NCBI GenBank assembly: GCA_041874755.1
Contig: CP102611.1
Location: 868,001 to 932,000, forward strand
Length of the DNA: 64,000 nucleotides
Source: Chitinibacter sp. SCUT-21
Lineage (GTDB): Bacteria > Pseudomonadota > Gammaproteobacteria > Burkholderiales > Chitinibacteraceae
Direction: 5' to 3'
This document shows positions 53,412 through 64,000 of the stretch, in pieces. The notes under the pieces were generated by a model. It saw nothing but the letters and a program-made list of their open reading frames with translations, was not told where the DNA came from and made no database searches. Position numbers and translations under genes: made by a program. How positions within the stretch are numbered: the first letter of the stretch is position 1; each line of letters starts with the position of its first letter.

Positions 53412-53460
53412 GGGTATTGCCCTGCAAGCCATACACTACTTTGCCTACAACAAGATACCT
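53412..53460. repeat. 49-bp element between petC and sspA (one end mismatch)
   Basis: GGGTATTGCCCTGCAAGCC at the left and ATACCT at the right, 49 bp. Its first 19 bases nearly repeat those of the yciH-def copy, the best evidence for shared descent. It starts 4 bp after the petABC terminator. The rest of the gap to sspA (53461-53605) holds no gene. Confidence 0.8.
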
Positions 53461-53605
53461 ATACAAAGCGAAAAAACACATCCACACAACAAAAAGACAC
53501 TTTCCCATTTAAATTCAGATACTTATCAGTGTTTTAATGGCTATTGCAGCGCAATATCATTACAATAGCGACTATTGTTTGCAAACCACAAAGGATTAAC
53601 ACGCC

Positions 53606-54211
53606 ATGATGAAGTTGTACTCTGGTACTTCCTGCCCTTTCAGCCACCGCTGCCGTATTGTGTTGTTTGAAAAAGGCATGGACTTTGAAATTCTTGATGT
53701 GGATATTCACAGCAAACCAGAAGATTTGGCGATCATGAATCCGTACAATGAAGTGCCAGTGCTGGTTGAACGTGACTTGCAGTTGTACGAATCAAACATC
53801 ATCAACGAATACATTGATGAGCGTTTCCCACACCCACAATTGATGCCAGCTGATCCAGTAATGCGCGCCCGCGCCCGCCTGATGCTGTTTAATTTGGAAC
53901 GCGAGTTGTTTATCCACGTAAAAACGCTGGAAGATGCGACCGCGAAAAAAACCGCGCTCGAAGCCGCTCGTGCGGCGATTCGCGACAATTTGACGCAAAT
54001 TGCACCGATCTTCACCAAACAAAAGTACATTTTGGGTGAAGAATTCTCGATGCTCGACGTAGCAATTGCACCGTTACTGTGGCGTTTTGAACACTACGGA
54101 ATTGAAGTCACTAAAGGCTTAGTGCCGGTAATGAAATACGCTGAGCGCCTGTTTAGCCGCGAAGCATTCATCGATTCGTTGACCGCCAACGAAAAAGCAA
54201 TGCGCAAATAA
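53606..54211 (+). CDS. sspA: Stringent starvation protein A
   Basis: 201 residues of the glutathione-transferase fold: MMKLYSGTSCPFSHRCRIVL, then NPYNEVPVLVERDLQLYESNIINEYIDERFPHPQLMPADP-type core with PVLVERDL and the C-terminal helical domain (FSMLDVAIAPLLWRFEHYGI). SspA associates with RNA polymerase rather than acting as an enzyme. sspB follows, the usual pair, here next to petABC as in many betaproteobacteria. Confidence 0.96.
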   Translation: MMKLYSGTSCPFSHRCRIVLFEKGMDFEILDVDIHSKPEDLAIMNPYNEVPVLVERDLQLYESNIINEYIDERFPHPQLMPADPVMRARARLMLFNLERELFIHVKTLEDATAKKTALEAARAAIRDNLTQIAPIFTKQKYILGEEFSMLDVAIAPLLWRFEHYGIEVTKGLVPVMKYAERLFSREAFIDSLTANEKAMRK

Positions 54212-54222
54212 GCAACACATTC

Positions 54223-54242
54223 AAGCCCCGCTCGCGGGGCTT
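54223..54242 (+). terminator. Hairpin after sspA
   Basis: AAGCCCCGC TC GCGGGGCTT, a perfect 9-bp stem 11 bp after the stop, followed by only TGTT. Probably a partial terminator between sspA and sspB. Confidence 0.7.
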
Positions 54243-54323
54243 GTTAGTCATGGGTGCAGAATCACGTCATGATGCTATCAGCCTGCTACAATTGCTCTAT
54301 TACTCTCTATCACGGGGCCGACC

Positions 54324-54746
54324 ATGCAAACTGTATCGACCAAACCGTATTTATTGCGCGCCATTCATGAATGGTGCTCTGACCAAGGTTTTACTCCTTA
54401 TCTCGTTGTTGCCGTACGTGGCAAAATGCAAGTGCCGATGGAATACGTCAAAAATGGCGAAATTGTCCTCAATGTCAGCTACAACGCTTGTCGCAACTTA
54501 ACCATTGCCAATGATTTTATTAGTTTTTCTGCGCGTTTTAACGGCGTGCCGCGTGATATCGAAATTCCGGTCGGTGCCGTCATTTCGATTTTCTCACGTG
54601 AAAATGGCGAAGGCATGGGCTTTGAATACGAAGGCAGCGCCGTCGGTGAGCCCGAAAGTGCACCAGAATCCAATCCAGACGAACCGCCACCGCAAGACCC
54701 ACCACCACGCCCAAGCGGCCGTCCGCAATTACGCGTCGTGAAATAA
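54324..54746 (+). CDS. sspB: ClpXP protease specificity-enhancing factor SspB
   Basis: 140 residues. Start STKPYLLRAIHEWCSDQGFT, then VPMEYVKNGEIVLNVSYNAC, ISFSARFNGVPRDIEIPVGA and an acidic, proline-rich linker ending in the ClpX-binding tail RPQLRVVK. SspB tethers ssrA-tagged proteins to ClpXP. The tail is well conserved here. Confidence 0.96.
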   Translation: MQTVSTKPYLLRAIHEWCSDQGFTPYLVVAVRGKMQVPMEYVKNGEIVLNVSYNACRNLTIANDFISFSARFNGVPRDIEIPVGAVISIFSRENGEGMGFEYEGSAVGEPESAPESNPDEPPPQDPPPRPSGRPQLRVVK

Positions 54747-54766
54747 AACCTTCATTGCCGCCATAA

Positions 54767-54794
54767 AAAAACCCGCTTTGCAGCGGGTTTTTTT
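54767..54794. terminator. Bidirectional terminator between sspB and the RNA methyltransferase gene
   Basis: AAAAAAACCCGCT TTGC AGCGGGTTTTTTT with A and T runs on both sides, between convergent genes. Confidence 0.92.
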
Positions 54795-54811
54795 ATTCAA
54801 CTCATTTCAGC

Positions 54812-56149
54812 TTATTCTGCCATTTCGTCTTCTGCCGATAGCATCGCCGCTTCTTCTTGCGCTTTGGCTTTTTCGGCGCTCACTCGCTGCAACACCGCTG
54901 CAAAGAATGCATCGGTTTGGTGCTGTTGCGGTGTTAATTGCAAGAATTCGTCGTTCAGGGCAATCTCCACGCGCTCTTTCGCGAGCAATTCACGCGCGTC
55001 GAGCAATTGAAAATCAGGATGCGCCGCCAAAAACTCACGCACGATAGCTTGATTTTCGCTCTGCAAGAAACTGCACGTTGCATACACCAAACGACCGCCG
55101 TTTTTCACCAAACGCGCCGCCGATTTTAAAATCGCGCGCTGCTTGTCGTTCAACTCAGCCACGCTTTGCGCTGACTGGCGCATTTTCAGGTCGGGATTGC
55201 GGCGCAAAGTACCCATACCAGAACAAGGCGAATCAACCAACACCACGTCCATTTTGCCGGCCAAACGCTTAATCTTCTGGTCGGTTTCCGATGCGATCAA
55301 TTGCGGGTTCACGTTCGACAAACCAGAACGAGCCAGACGAGGCTTTAAGTTGGCCAAGCGTTTTTCAGAGACGTCAAACGCGTACAAGCGGCCGGTGTTT
55401 TGCATCATCGCGCCGAGCAACAGAGTTTTACCACCTGCCCCCGCGCAGAAGTCGGTCACCATTTGGCCGCGCTTCACGCCCGACAATAGGCCCAACAATT
55501 GGCTACCTTCGTCTTGAACTTCAACGCGGCCCTCAATAAAGCATTTGTATTTATTGATCGCGGGCTTGCCTTCAACGCGCAAGCCCCATGGAGAATACGG
55601 TGTAGGCGTGGTGTTAATGTCTCCCGCAGCCTTTAATTCTGCCGCCACGGCATCGCGCTTAGCTTTGATGCTATTAACGCGAATATCGAGTGGCGCAGGC
55701 TGCAACATCGCTTGGCCCATCGCCAAAATTTGCGCTTCATCCTGCCCTTCAGCCTGCATCGCTTCGACCAACCACTGGGGCATAGCCGCACGCACGTTCA
55801 GTGGCGCGTCTCGCAGCGCCATACCCTTCATTGCGCCTGCGCGCTCTTTGTCTTCATCCGTAAATACCGCAGGCAATTCGCGTACGTTCAAATGCTTAAT
55901 GCGGGTAAAGTACGCCAATAGCAACTCACGCGTACTGGCCAATTTACCGTCAGTACTGCCTGCCAGCCATTCAAGCTGCGGCAAATGACGCAGCATGCTA
56001 AATACGGTTTCAGCAATCACAGCGCGATCTTTGTGACCCAAGTCTTTATTTTCACGGAAATGGCGTGAAACCACAGCATCGGCTGGCGCATTAAAACCCA
56101 GCGCGGAATTCAAAATATCAAGCGTGGCGGACAATTGCTTTGGTGTCAT
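54812..56149 (-). CDS. RsmB/NOP-family RNA (cytosine-5) methyltransferase
   Basis: 445 residues. An N-terminal NusB-like helical part (ALGFNAPADAVVSRHFREN) is followed by the SAM-dependent domain: VQDEGSQLLGLLSGVKRGQM, DFCAGAGGKTLLLGAMM, VLVDSPCSGMGTLRRNPDLK (catalytic Cys in SPCSG), and VYATCSFLQSENQAIV (second Cys). The target base is not certain; rsmB itself usually lies beside fmt/def, so this may be an RsmF-like or unassigned paralogue. A Glu/Ala-rich tail ends the protein. Confidence 0.88.
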   Translation of the reverse strand: MTPKQLSATLDILNSALGFNAPADAVVSRHFRENKDLGHKDRAVIAETVFSMLRHLPQLEWLAGSTDGKLASTRELLLAYFTRIKHLNVRELPAVFTDEDKERAGAMKGMALRDAPLNVRAAMPQWLVEAMQAEGQDEAQILAMGQAMLQPAPLDIRVNSIKAKRDAVAAELKAAGDINTTPTPYSPWGLRVEGKPAINKYKCFIEGRVEVQDEGSQLLGLLSGVKRGQMVTDFCAGAGGKTLLLGAMMQNTGRLYAFDVSEKRLANLKPRLARSGLSNVNPQLIASETDQKIKRLAGKMDVVLVDSPCSGMGTLRRNPDLKMRQSAQSVAELNDKQRAILKSAARLVKNGGRLVYATCSFLQSENQAIVREFLAAHPDFQLLDARELLAKERVEIALNDEFLQLTPQQHQTDAFFAAVLQRVSAEKAKAQEEAAMLSAEDEMAE

Positions 56150-56242
56150 AAATACTCTCTCTTCATCAGGCTACACATTGGTAGCGCTTGCGAGGATCGA
56201 TTGATCCTGCTCATTTAAGGTGTTAACACAGCACATTCCAGC

Positions 56243-57427
56243 TTAAGGGCGATGGATCTGCTGCGCTTGGGTATTCGGATTTACCCATTCCAATACTTTC
56301 TTGCCGTCCAAGGTGATATTGTAGGCCGATAAGTCATAACTGCCATCTTTGCCAAAATTGATCACCATGCGAACTGGCAAATTATGCCAATCAGGCGCCA
56401 GCCAAAAATCCACTTGTCGCTCGCCACTACGCGAGGCCATCAGTAAAGCGGGAATTTCTTTACCGCCTATTTTCAAACTGGCTTCGCCTTTCAATTCAAA
56501 TTTCACATCCGGATAGCGTTTACGCCCCGAAAACATCGCCATTTCATACTTGGGCTGACTGCCGCCCATTAAGGCCAAGTGCAGCGCTGCCGACATTAAG
56601 TCTTGATCCCCAGCAGCAAAAGGTTCTGTTTTTTGCTGCGAGCCCTCGATCAGCGTAACCAGCTCTTTATCCCAATCAAAATGCACGTCGTATTTTGGCG
56701 TTTCAAATTGCTTGCGGAACTCAATAAACTGCTCAGGCATCACGCCATATTTATCGACCTTGCCACGGCTAATAAAACGCCGTGCATGGCCAGGAATCGG
56801 CACATCGAGCTGCAACTCATATCGGCCCTGCGCCAACTGCCAATGCAAATAGGCTGGGAAACCCATATAGCGGTACTCAATTTTGACATCGCGCGGAAAG
56901 CGCTTGGCCGCAGCACGATCTATTTTAGTCGCGACCGCAACGCTAGATGCGCGCGACGCACGTGATGCGGCACTGGCCAATTTAGGCAGCACGCCAACCT
57001 TGCTAGCTGGGCTGGCTTGACTAGCCGCCAGCACCACCACTTCCGATGCAATAACGGCTTCACGGGCAATGTCTGATGCTATCGTACTCGAAGCCACCAC
57101 TGCAGACGCCTTGACCACTTTCGGTGTAGGACTCGCCTGAACTGTTTTGGGACGACTTGCCAGCTTTGGTTGAGCACTTGCTTTAATCGCCAGCGGGACA
57201 ATGCGGTGCAAGTGCACTACTTGTTGCTCAACGGGTGTTACATTCGCCAATTCAGCAGGCAGATCATCATCATTTAGATTTTGCGCCTGTAATTGTCGCT
57301 GCGTTTGCTTTAATACGGGGTCGTCGATCTGGCGATATTGCAGCCAATTGAGCGCAGGCTCGGCCAGTACCGATGCCAAGTGCAACAGAATCGACAGGGC
57401 CAAAGCCCACCACACGTATTTCTTCAT
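56243..57427 (-). CDS. DUF3108 domain-containing protein
   Basis: 394 residues from the ATG at 57427. N-terminal anchor (WWALALSILLHLASVLA), an Ala/Ser/Lys-rich low-complexity linker (about 95-190) and a C-terminal beta domain: IEYRYMGFPAYLHWQLAQGRYELQLDV-type start, GVMPEQFIEFRKQFETPKYDV, VRMVINFGKDGSYDLS, matching DUF3108. Envelope protein of unknown role. It begins 1 bp after purN on the same strand, a conserved pairing in related bacteria (from memory). Confidence 0.8.
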   Translation of the reverse strand: MKKYVWWALALSILLHLASVLAEPALNWLQYRQIDDPVLKQTQRQLQAQNLNDDDLPAELANVTPVEQQVVHLHRIVPLAIKASAQPKLASRPKTVQASPTPKVVKASAVVASSTIASDIAREAVIASEVVVLAASQASPASKVGVLPKLASAASRASRASSVAVATKIDRAAAKRFPRDVKIEYRYMGFPAYLHWQLAQGRYELQLDVPIPGHARRFISRGKVDKYGVMPEQFIEFRKQFETPKYDVHFDWDKELVTLIEGSQQKTEPFAAGDQDLMSAALHLALMGGSQPKYEMAMFSGRKRYPDVKFELKGEASLKIGGKEIPALLMASRSGERQVDFWLAPDWHNLPVRMVINFGKDGSYDLSAYNITLDGKKVLEWVNPNTQAQQIHRP

Positions 57428-57428
57428 A

Positions 57429-58064
57429 TCAAATATGAGGCACTCGCAAATAGACGTCGGCATTCACCGCCGCGTTAATTTTCACTTTGCCCTCAACGAT
57501 CTCCAATTGATCAGCAACAAACCACGCCACGGCTTGCGGATAGAGTTGATGCTCTTGCACCAAAACACGCGCAGCCAGCGTCGCCGCAGTATCATCATCC
57601 AACACAGGCACCGCCGCCTGCGCGATGGTTGGCCCATGATCAAGCTCTGCGGTGACAAAGTGCACGGTACAGCCTGCCAATTTTACACCCTCATCGATAG
57701 CGCGTTGGTGTGTATTAAGACCGGTGAAAGCAGGCAAAAGTGACGGATGTACATTAATCAAGCGATGGCTATAGTGATTAACAAAATCCGCAGTCAAAAT
57801 GCGCATAAAACCCGCCAACACAACCAAATCAGGCGCAAAGCCGTCAATTAAATTCGCCAAGGCGCGATCAAAGCTTTCGCGATCAGCAAATTGTTTATGA
57901 TCGAGCACTGCGGTTTTAATTCCGCGCTCAGCAGCCCAAGCCAAGCCTGCGGCGTCCGGGCGATTAGAAATCACTGCGGCGATATGGGCCCCAGCGATCT
58001 GCGCCTCGACAATGGCCTGCATATTACTGCCGCGGCCTGAAATCAAAATTACGATGTTTTTCAT
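57429..58064 (-). CDS. purN: Phosphoribosylglycinamide formyltransferase
   Basis: 211 residues. Start MKNIVILISGRGSNMQAIVEA, VVLAGFMRILTADFVNHYSHRLINVHPSLLPAF-type core with the catalytic HPSLLP, TGLNTHQRAIDEGVKLAGCTVHFV and ELDHGPTIAQAAVPV (catalytic Asp). It formylates GAR in purine synthesis with formyl-THF. purM lies upstream on the same strand across a 134-bp gap with an element and a terminator. Confidence 0.97.
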   Translation of the reverse strand: MKNIVILISGRGSNMQAIVEAQIAGAHIAAVISNRPDAAGLAWAAERGIKTAVLDHKQFADRESFDRALANLIDGFAPDLVVLAGFMRILTADFVNHYSHRLINVHPSLLPAFTGLNTHQRAIDEGVKLAGCTVHFVTAELDHGPTIAQAAVPVLDDDTAATLAARVLVQEHQLYPQAVAWFVADQLEIVEGKVKINAAVNADVYLRVPHI

Positions 58065-58076
58065 GCATCTATCCAG

Positions 58077-58125
58077 GGGTATATGCCTCTAGGGCAAATA
58101 CCAAAATATTATGATGGCAATACCT
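58077..58125. repeat. 49-bp element between purM and purN (one end mismatch)
   Basis: GGGTATATGCC at the left and CAATACCT at the right, 49 bp, 13 bp upstream of the purN start codon. A second GGTATT follows at 58132, so the right arm can also pair locally. Confidence 0.7.
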
Positions 58126-58154
58126 TATATTGGTATTTTTATGCCTATAAAAAC

Positions 58155-58184
58155 AAAAAGCGAGGTCAACGACCTCGCCTTTTT
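58155..58184 (-). terminator. Terminator of purM
   Basis: AAAAAGCGAGGTC AA CGACCTCGCCTTTTT pairs over 10 bp with A/T runs on both sides; on the minus strand it ends purM 15 bp after the stop. Confidence 0.88.
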
Positions 58185-58198
58185 CAGACTAGCGTCAA

Positions 58199-59248
58199 TT
58201 ACGCCACTTGAGTTTGGTGCTCGTCGCCAACGCGCTCGCGCACTACGCCCAACTGGTAAACCGTCTCACCTTCGGCTTGCAGCAGTGCAGTCGCTGCAGC
58301 AGCATCTTGGGCCGCGACGATGACAACCATACCGACGCCACAGTTGAAGGTTTTGTACATTTCTTGCTGCGCCACATTGCCTTGTTCTTGCAACCAAGTG
58401 AACAGCTTAGGCATAGTCCAGCTTGCTGCGTCAATTTGCGCAACCACATTGCTTGGCAATACGCGAGGTACATTTTCAGTAATACCGCCGCCAGTAATGT
58501 GCGCCATGCCTTTGACCGTCAAGGTATCGATCAGTTTCAACAATGGTTTTACATAAATACGCGTTGGCGCCATCACCACGTCTGACAATGAACGACCGCC
58601 GTCGAATTCAGCGTTAAAATCCACTTGACCCAAATTCAAAATTTTACGGATCAAAGAGTAACCGTTTGAGTGCGCACCGTTCGATGCCAAGCCCAATACC
58701 ACGTCACCCGCTTTGATGTCTTGGCCAGTGATGACTTTTGATTTTTCAACCACGCCAACTGCAAAGCCAGCCAAATCGTATTCGCCAACCGGGTACATGC
58801 CTGGCATCTCAGCCGTTTCGCCACCAGTCAAAGCGCAACCTGCTTGCTCGCAACCATAGGCAATGCCTTTAATCACTTCAGTTGCGCTATCTACGTCCAA
58901 TTTGCCGCAGGCGAAGTAATCAAGGAAGAACAAAGGCTCAGCGCCTTGCACCAAGATATCGTTGACGCTCATACCCACCAAGTCGATACCGACGGTGTCA
59001 TGGCGGTTTAATTCGAAAGCCAGTTTCAGTTTCGTGCCCACACCATCAGTGCCTGACACCAAAACGGGTTCTTTAAATTTTTTGCTGATTTCAACCAGCG
59101 CACCAAAACCACCGATGCCGCCGAGTACTTCGGGGCGCATTGTGCGCTTGGCAAAAGGTTTAATATTTTCGACAAGCTGGTCACCAGCGTCGATATCAAC
59201 ACCGGCGTCGCGGTAGCTCAGACTTTGCTTGAGATTTTGGTCGCTCAC
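58199..59248 (-). CDS. purM: Phosphoribosylformylglycinamidine cyclo-ligase
   Basis: 349 residues from a GTG at 59248 (GAGGCC upstream), giving [20 protein letters not shown], close to the E. coli length of 345. Motifs include [55 protein letters not shown] core and [16 protein letters not shown]. It makes AIR in purine synthesis. An ATG at 59314 would add a non-conserved leader and is rejected. Confidence 0.96.
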   Translation of the reverse strand: MSDQNLKQSLSYRDAGVDIDAGDQLVENIKPFAKRTMRPEVLGGIGGFGALVEISKKFKEPVLVSGTDGVGTKLKLAFELNRHDTVGIDLVGMSVNDILVQGAEPLFFLDYFACGKLDVDSATEVIKGIAYGCEQAGCALTGGETAEMPGMYPVGEYDLAGFAVGVVEKSKVITGQDIKAGDVVLGLASNGAHSNGYSLIRKILNLGQVDFNAEFDGGRSLSDVVMAPTRIYVKPLLKLIDTLTVKGMAHITGGGITENVPRVLPSNVVAQIDAASWTMPKLFTWLQEQGNVAQQEMYKTFNCGVGMVVIVAAQDAAAATALLQAEGETVYQLGVVRERVGDEHQTQVA

Positions 59249-59557
59249 GGGAAAGGCCTCGTAGTGGGCGGCGCTGTGGGTTAAAATAAGCGCCAGATCT
59301 GCTAAACGCCGCATTTTATCGCATTTAGCGCCAAAAGCCTGCCCCCTTTATCAGTCATTTGTACGAGAAAGCGAATTTTTTTGTATCAAAATCGCAATTT
59401 TGTCGCTTTCGAGCTGATCGGTGCGGTTTAAATCCCACTGCGCCACACAAAAAATCACTCGCTTCACTTAAATTTACGTGATTTTCGCCGCTTTTTATCC
59501 GACAATGCTCGCTCACCAGTTCCACGCAGCTTGAATGCGCTGCTCGCACACGGATTA
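59249..59557. other. Divergent intergenic region between purM and hda
   Basis: 309 bp without a gene. The only clear structure is an imperfect inverted repeat, CGAGAAAGCGAATTTT against CAATTTTGTCGCTTTCGAG (about 59364-59413). I see no PurR-type ACGCAAACGTTTGCGT box. Promoters for both genes presumably lie here, but none is clear enough to place. Confidence 0.5.
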
Positions 59558-60220
59558 ATGAAGCAACTTATCCTCGACTTTCTGCCCCCTGCCCCCACCA
59601 CATTTGATGATTTTGTGCGTGGCGATAATGCTGAGCTCCTTTTCCAACTGGGCGAATGGGTGCGGGGTGAAGTGCGCGCGCTGTATTTGTGGGGCGAGAG
59701 TGGCGCGGGTAAAAGTCATTTATTAAAAGCCAGTCTGCAACGTTTGCCGACCCAAGTCGAAGTGCACGCCATCAATGCCCGTAATGAAATGTTGCCCCAA
59801 CACATCGCAGCCGATGCGGCCCTGATTGTTGACAATGTGGAAAGCCTCGATACCGAGCAGCAAATTGTATTGTTTGATCACTTCAATACATTACGCGAAG
59901 GCAGTGGGCGAATACTAGTTAGCGGTACACTACCGGCTATGCTACTGCCGCTGCGCGATGACCTGACCACTCGCCTCGGCTGGGGTTTGGTGTATCAACT
60001 CAAGACACTATCGGATGAAGATAAAATGGCCGCCCTACAACGGCGCGCCAGGCATTTGGGCTTCGAGCTGCCACAAGACCTAGCCGAATATTTACTCAAA
60101 CACACCGAGCGAGACTTACCCAACCTGTATCGCCAGATTGAGCAAATCAATAATTATTCGCTCTCTAAGCAACGCCCTGTCACACTCAGCCTAGTGCGTG
60201 AAGCACTGAAAACCAACTAG
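59558..60220 (+). CDS. hda: DnaA regulatory inactivator Hda
   Basis: 220 residues from the ATG at 59558. The clamp-binding peptide is at the very start (KQLILDFLPP), followed by the DnaA-like AAA+ domain: TFDDFVRGDNAELLFQL, Walker A WGESGAGKSHLLKASL, Walker B ALIVDNVESL, arginine-finger region DDLTTRLGWGLVYQLKTL. Hda stimulates ATP hydrolysis by DnaA on the sliding clamp. The starting QLILDF motif confirms the start. Its stop lies in a 49-bp element. Confidence 0.95.
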   Translation: MKQLILDFLPPAPTTFDDFVRGDNAELLFQLGEWVRGEVRALYLWGESGAGKSHLLKASLQRLPTQVEVHAINARNEMLPQHIAADAALIVDNVESLDTEQQIVLFDHFNTLREGSGRILVSGTLPAMLLPLRDDLTTRLGWGLVYQLKTLSDEDKMAALQRRARHLGFELPQDLAEYLLKHTERDLPNLYRQIEQINNYSLSKQRPVTLSLVREALKTN

Positions 60221-60267
60221 GTATACCCCTAGGCGAATTAATTTATAAGCACTGACAAGAAATACCC
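60219..60267. repeat. 49-bp element exactly between the hda and pilin stop codons (one end mismatch)
   Basis: AGGTAT at the left and ATACCC at the right, 49 bp. The hda stop TAG (60218-60220) and the pilin-gene stop TAG (60269-60267) each overlap an end, so the element is the entire intergenic space. Confidence 0.75.
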
Positions 60268-60905
60268 TAAGGTAAAACTTTCACCCCAACCGTACTATTA
60301 CCGGCTAGAGCCCAGCAATCACCGTTATCGTTCGTATATGCACTACCGCCAGCTGTAGTCGTGGCATTAGCAGATGAACTGCGAACGATACCCGTAGTCG
60401 GCACACTATCATCAATGGCTTTGTCGAGCGCACAGACAAATCGTGCATCAACCGCGCTTTGCGTTGTCACCCCACCTGCCGTTTGCGAGCCCGGCGTCAT
60501 ATAGTTAGTGCCGGTTGCATAATTGGTGATCGCTCCGCCCTCAGTAATCACCCAAGGAGCACCAAATACACTCCGCAAATCGGCAACCGTTAAAATCCCG
60601 CTATTTACCAAAATTAACGGCGTGCTGACATTTTCGACCAAATCCAAAGTCCCATTCCGCGCCCCTGTGCAAGTGGTTTGGTTGCTCACTACATTCGCGC
60701 AACCATCTCCCGGGTAGGCGCCATACTTCTCAAAATACACATTAAATGCCGCCTGCATTTTATTCACTTGTGCTGCCATATTTTTGACTTTGGCACCATC
60801 GATAAGATCGTTCCCTTTAAAAACTGCACCCAAGATCAAACCAATAATCACCAAAACAATCGCCAACTCGACCAGTGTAAAACCATGCTGCTGTTTAAAA
60901 CTCAT
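60267..60905 (-). CDS. Type IV pilin-like (pseudopilin) protein
   Basis: 212 residues from the ATG at 60905, which has a GGGGGTGGC ribosome site. The prepilin leader and N-methylation motif are SFKQQHG|FTLVELAIVLVI, cleavage after Gly8. A helix to about residue 60 (KVKNMAAQVNKMQAAFNVYF) is followed by a Gly/Thr/Ser-rich globular part with four cysteines (DGCANVV, TTCTGAR, RFVCALD, GDCWALA). It is larger than minor pseudopilins and stands alone. The prepilin peptidase is not in the window. Confidence 0.9.
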   Translation of the reverse strand: MSFKQQHGFTLVELAIVLVIIGLILGAVFKGNDLIDGAKVKNMAAQVNKMQAAFNVYFEKYGAYPGDGCANVVSNQTTCTGARNGTLDLVENVSTPLILVNSGILTVADLRSVFGAPWVITEGGAITNYATGTNYMTPGSQTAGGVTTQSAVDARFVCALDKAIDDSVPTTGIVRSSSANATTTAGGSAYTNDNGDCWALAGNSTVGVKVLP

Positions 60906-61009
60906 GCCACCCCCAGTGATTTTCAATGCCGCTTTTTCAGCCGAATTCAGTCTAGTTAACGAATTACTACAAATACAAGCCAGCATAGCCCGAGCAGATG
61001 CTTTCACTT

Positions 61010-61038
61010 CCGCAGTGCAACGCCAGCTAAGGTATAAT
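61010..61038 (+). promoter_or_regulatory. Probable leuS promoter (-10 box)
   Basis: A consensus TATAAT at 61033-61038 lies 34 bp before the leuS start. The -35 position 17 bp upstream (CCGCAG) is poor, so either a weak sigma-70 promoter or one aided by an activator. Confidence 0.5.
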
Positions 61039-61057
61039 CGGCGTTTTGAATTTTTAG

Positions 61058-63706
<2,649 letters not shown>

Positions 63707-63725
63707 ATGAAGTAAATCGTTGAGT

Positions 63726-63756
63726 AAGCCCCTTATTGCGCGTGTGATAAGGGGCT
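63726..63756 (+). terminator. Hairpin between leuS and lptE
   Basis: AGCCCCTTAT and ATAAGGGGCT form a perfect 10-bp stem with a 10-base loop, followed by GTTTC. A weak T-tail suggests partial termination, leaving lptE partly co-transcribed. Confidence 0.65.
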
Positions 63757-63802
63757 GTTTCACCCAGCAGTTTGTCCAATCGTTGTATCTTTAGGAGTTG
63801 GT

Positions 63803-64000
63803 ATGTCCTTGCGCACCCTATTTGCCGCCTTGCTTGCGCTGAGCCTGATGGCGTGTGGATTTCATTTGCGTGGCCATGGCCCAAACTCAACGCTGCCGTA
63901 CAGCAGCGCCAAACTCGTTGGCAACGGTGGTGCTTACCAAGAATTAAGTCGCTTATTAGGCCTGCTGAAGGTTGATTTAAACTCGCCGGAACCACAAATT
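63803..64000 (+). CDS. lptE: LPS-assembly lipoprotein LptE (3' end outside window)
   Basis: 66 residues are visible. Lipoprotein signal SLRTLFAALLALSLMAC with Cys18, followed directly by GFHLRGHG, the LptE start. AGGAGTTGGT precedes the ATG. LptE plugs the LptD outer-membrane barrel. Position after leuS is the conserved leuS-lptE-holA order. Confidence 0.9.
   Translation, partial: MSLRTLFAALLALSLMACGFHLRGHGPNSTLPYSSAKLVGNGGAYQELSRLLGLLKVDLNSPEPQI

Noticed and set aside
55778..55826. GGGCAT...ATACCC at 49 bp inside the RNA methyltransferase gene
   Set aside because: Only one end mismatch, but the interior is GC-rich and unlike the others; with this tolerance a chance hit is plausible. Kept out of the family until a genome-wide scan.

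Overview
The window reads as ordinary chromosome of a betaproteobacterium. A member of the Neisseriales close to the Chitinibacteraceae fits best (inference from gene order and protein character, not from a search). Supporting signs are the kdsD-kdsC-lptCAB-rpoN-hpf-ptsN-hprK-rapZ block, petABC followed by sspA-sspB, dnaX-ybaB-recR, a fliW/flgM/flgN flagellar patch and a DegS-like protease beside a Nif3 protein. I saw no prophage, insertion sequence, rRNA or CRISPR array. Genes are dense and evenly composed.

Layout. 0-3.4 kb: end of dnaX, ybaB, recR, a small membrane protein, tRNA-Leu(UAG), glnB. 3.4-12.8 kb, minus strand: a binding-protein/hybrid-kinase pair, cobQ, bioH, an oxidoreductase with its MerR regulator, a DUF2520 protein and bioF. 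13-15.7 kb: a nitronate-monooxygenase-like flavoprotein, and dapA behind a lysine riboswitch. 15.7-20.6 kb: a lone GspF/PilC-like protein, flgN-flgM with a sigma-28 promoter, fliW, accA, tilS. 20.6-32.2 kb: mutS, rluB, greB, a sensor kinase, thyA, a ferredoxin, yciH, def and several unknown small genes. 32.3-38.3 kb: tRNA-Leu(CAA), asd, dtd, a MATE exporter, ubiX, and a Gx-transporter/NusG-II pair. 38.3-45.9 kb: nitrogen-PTS, sigma-54 and LPS-export genes. 46-54.7 kb: a CPA2 antiporter, HtrA, Nif3, the cytochrome bc1 operon, sspAB. 54.8-64 kb: an RNA methyltransferase, purN, purM, hda, a pilin-like protein, leuS and the start of lptE.

The most striking signal is a dispersed element of exactly 49 bp that starts GGGTAT and ends ATACCC. 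Eight copies match both six-base ends perfectly, where about 0.004 would be expected by chance in 64 kb. Seven more have one end mismatch and four have two or three. The ends and the length are fixed while the 37-bp interior is only loosely alike. Most copies lie between genes and butt against, or contain, the stop codons of flanking genes. Four copies lie inside reading frames (cobQ, a MATE exporter, the hybrid kinase and, degenerate, tilS). I do not recognise this family.

Other regulatory structure worth attention: a lysine riboswitch that appears to act on dapA translation, a textbook MerR promoter with a 19-bp spacer, a near-perfect sigma-28 promoter for flgM, a 26-bp perfect palindrome before the nitronate-monooxygenase-like gene, and a four-hairpin leader before an unknown gene and the MATE exporter.
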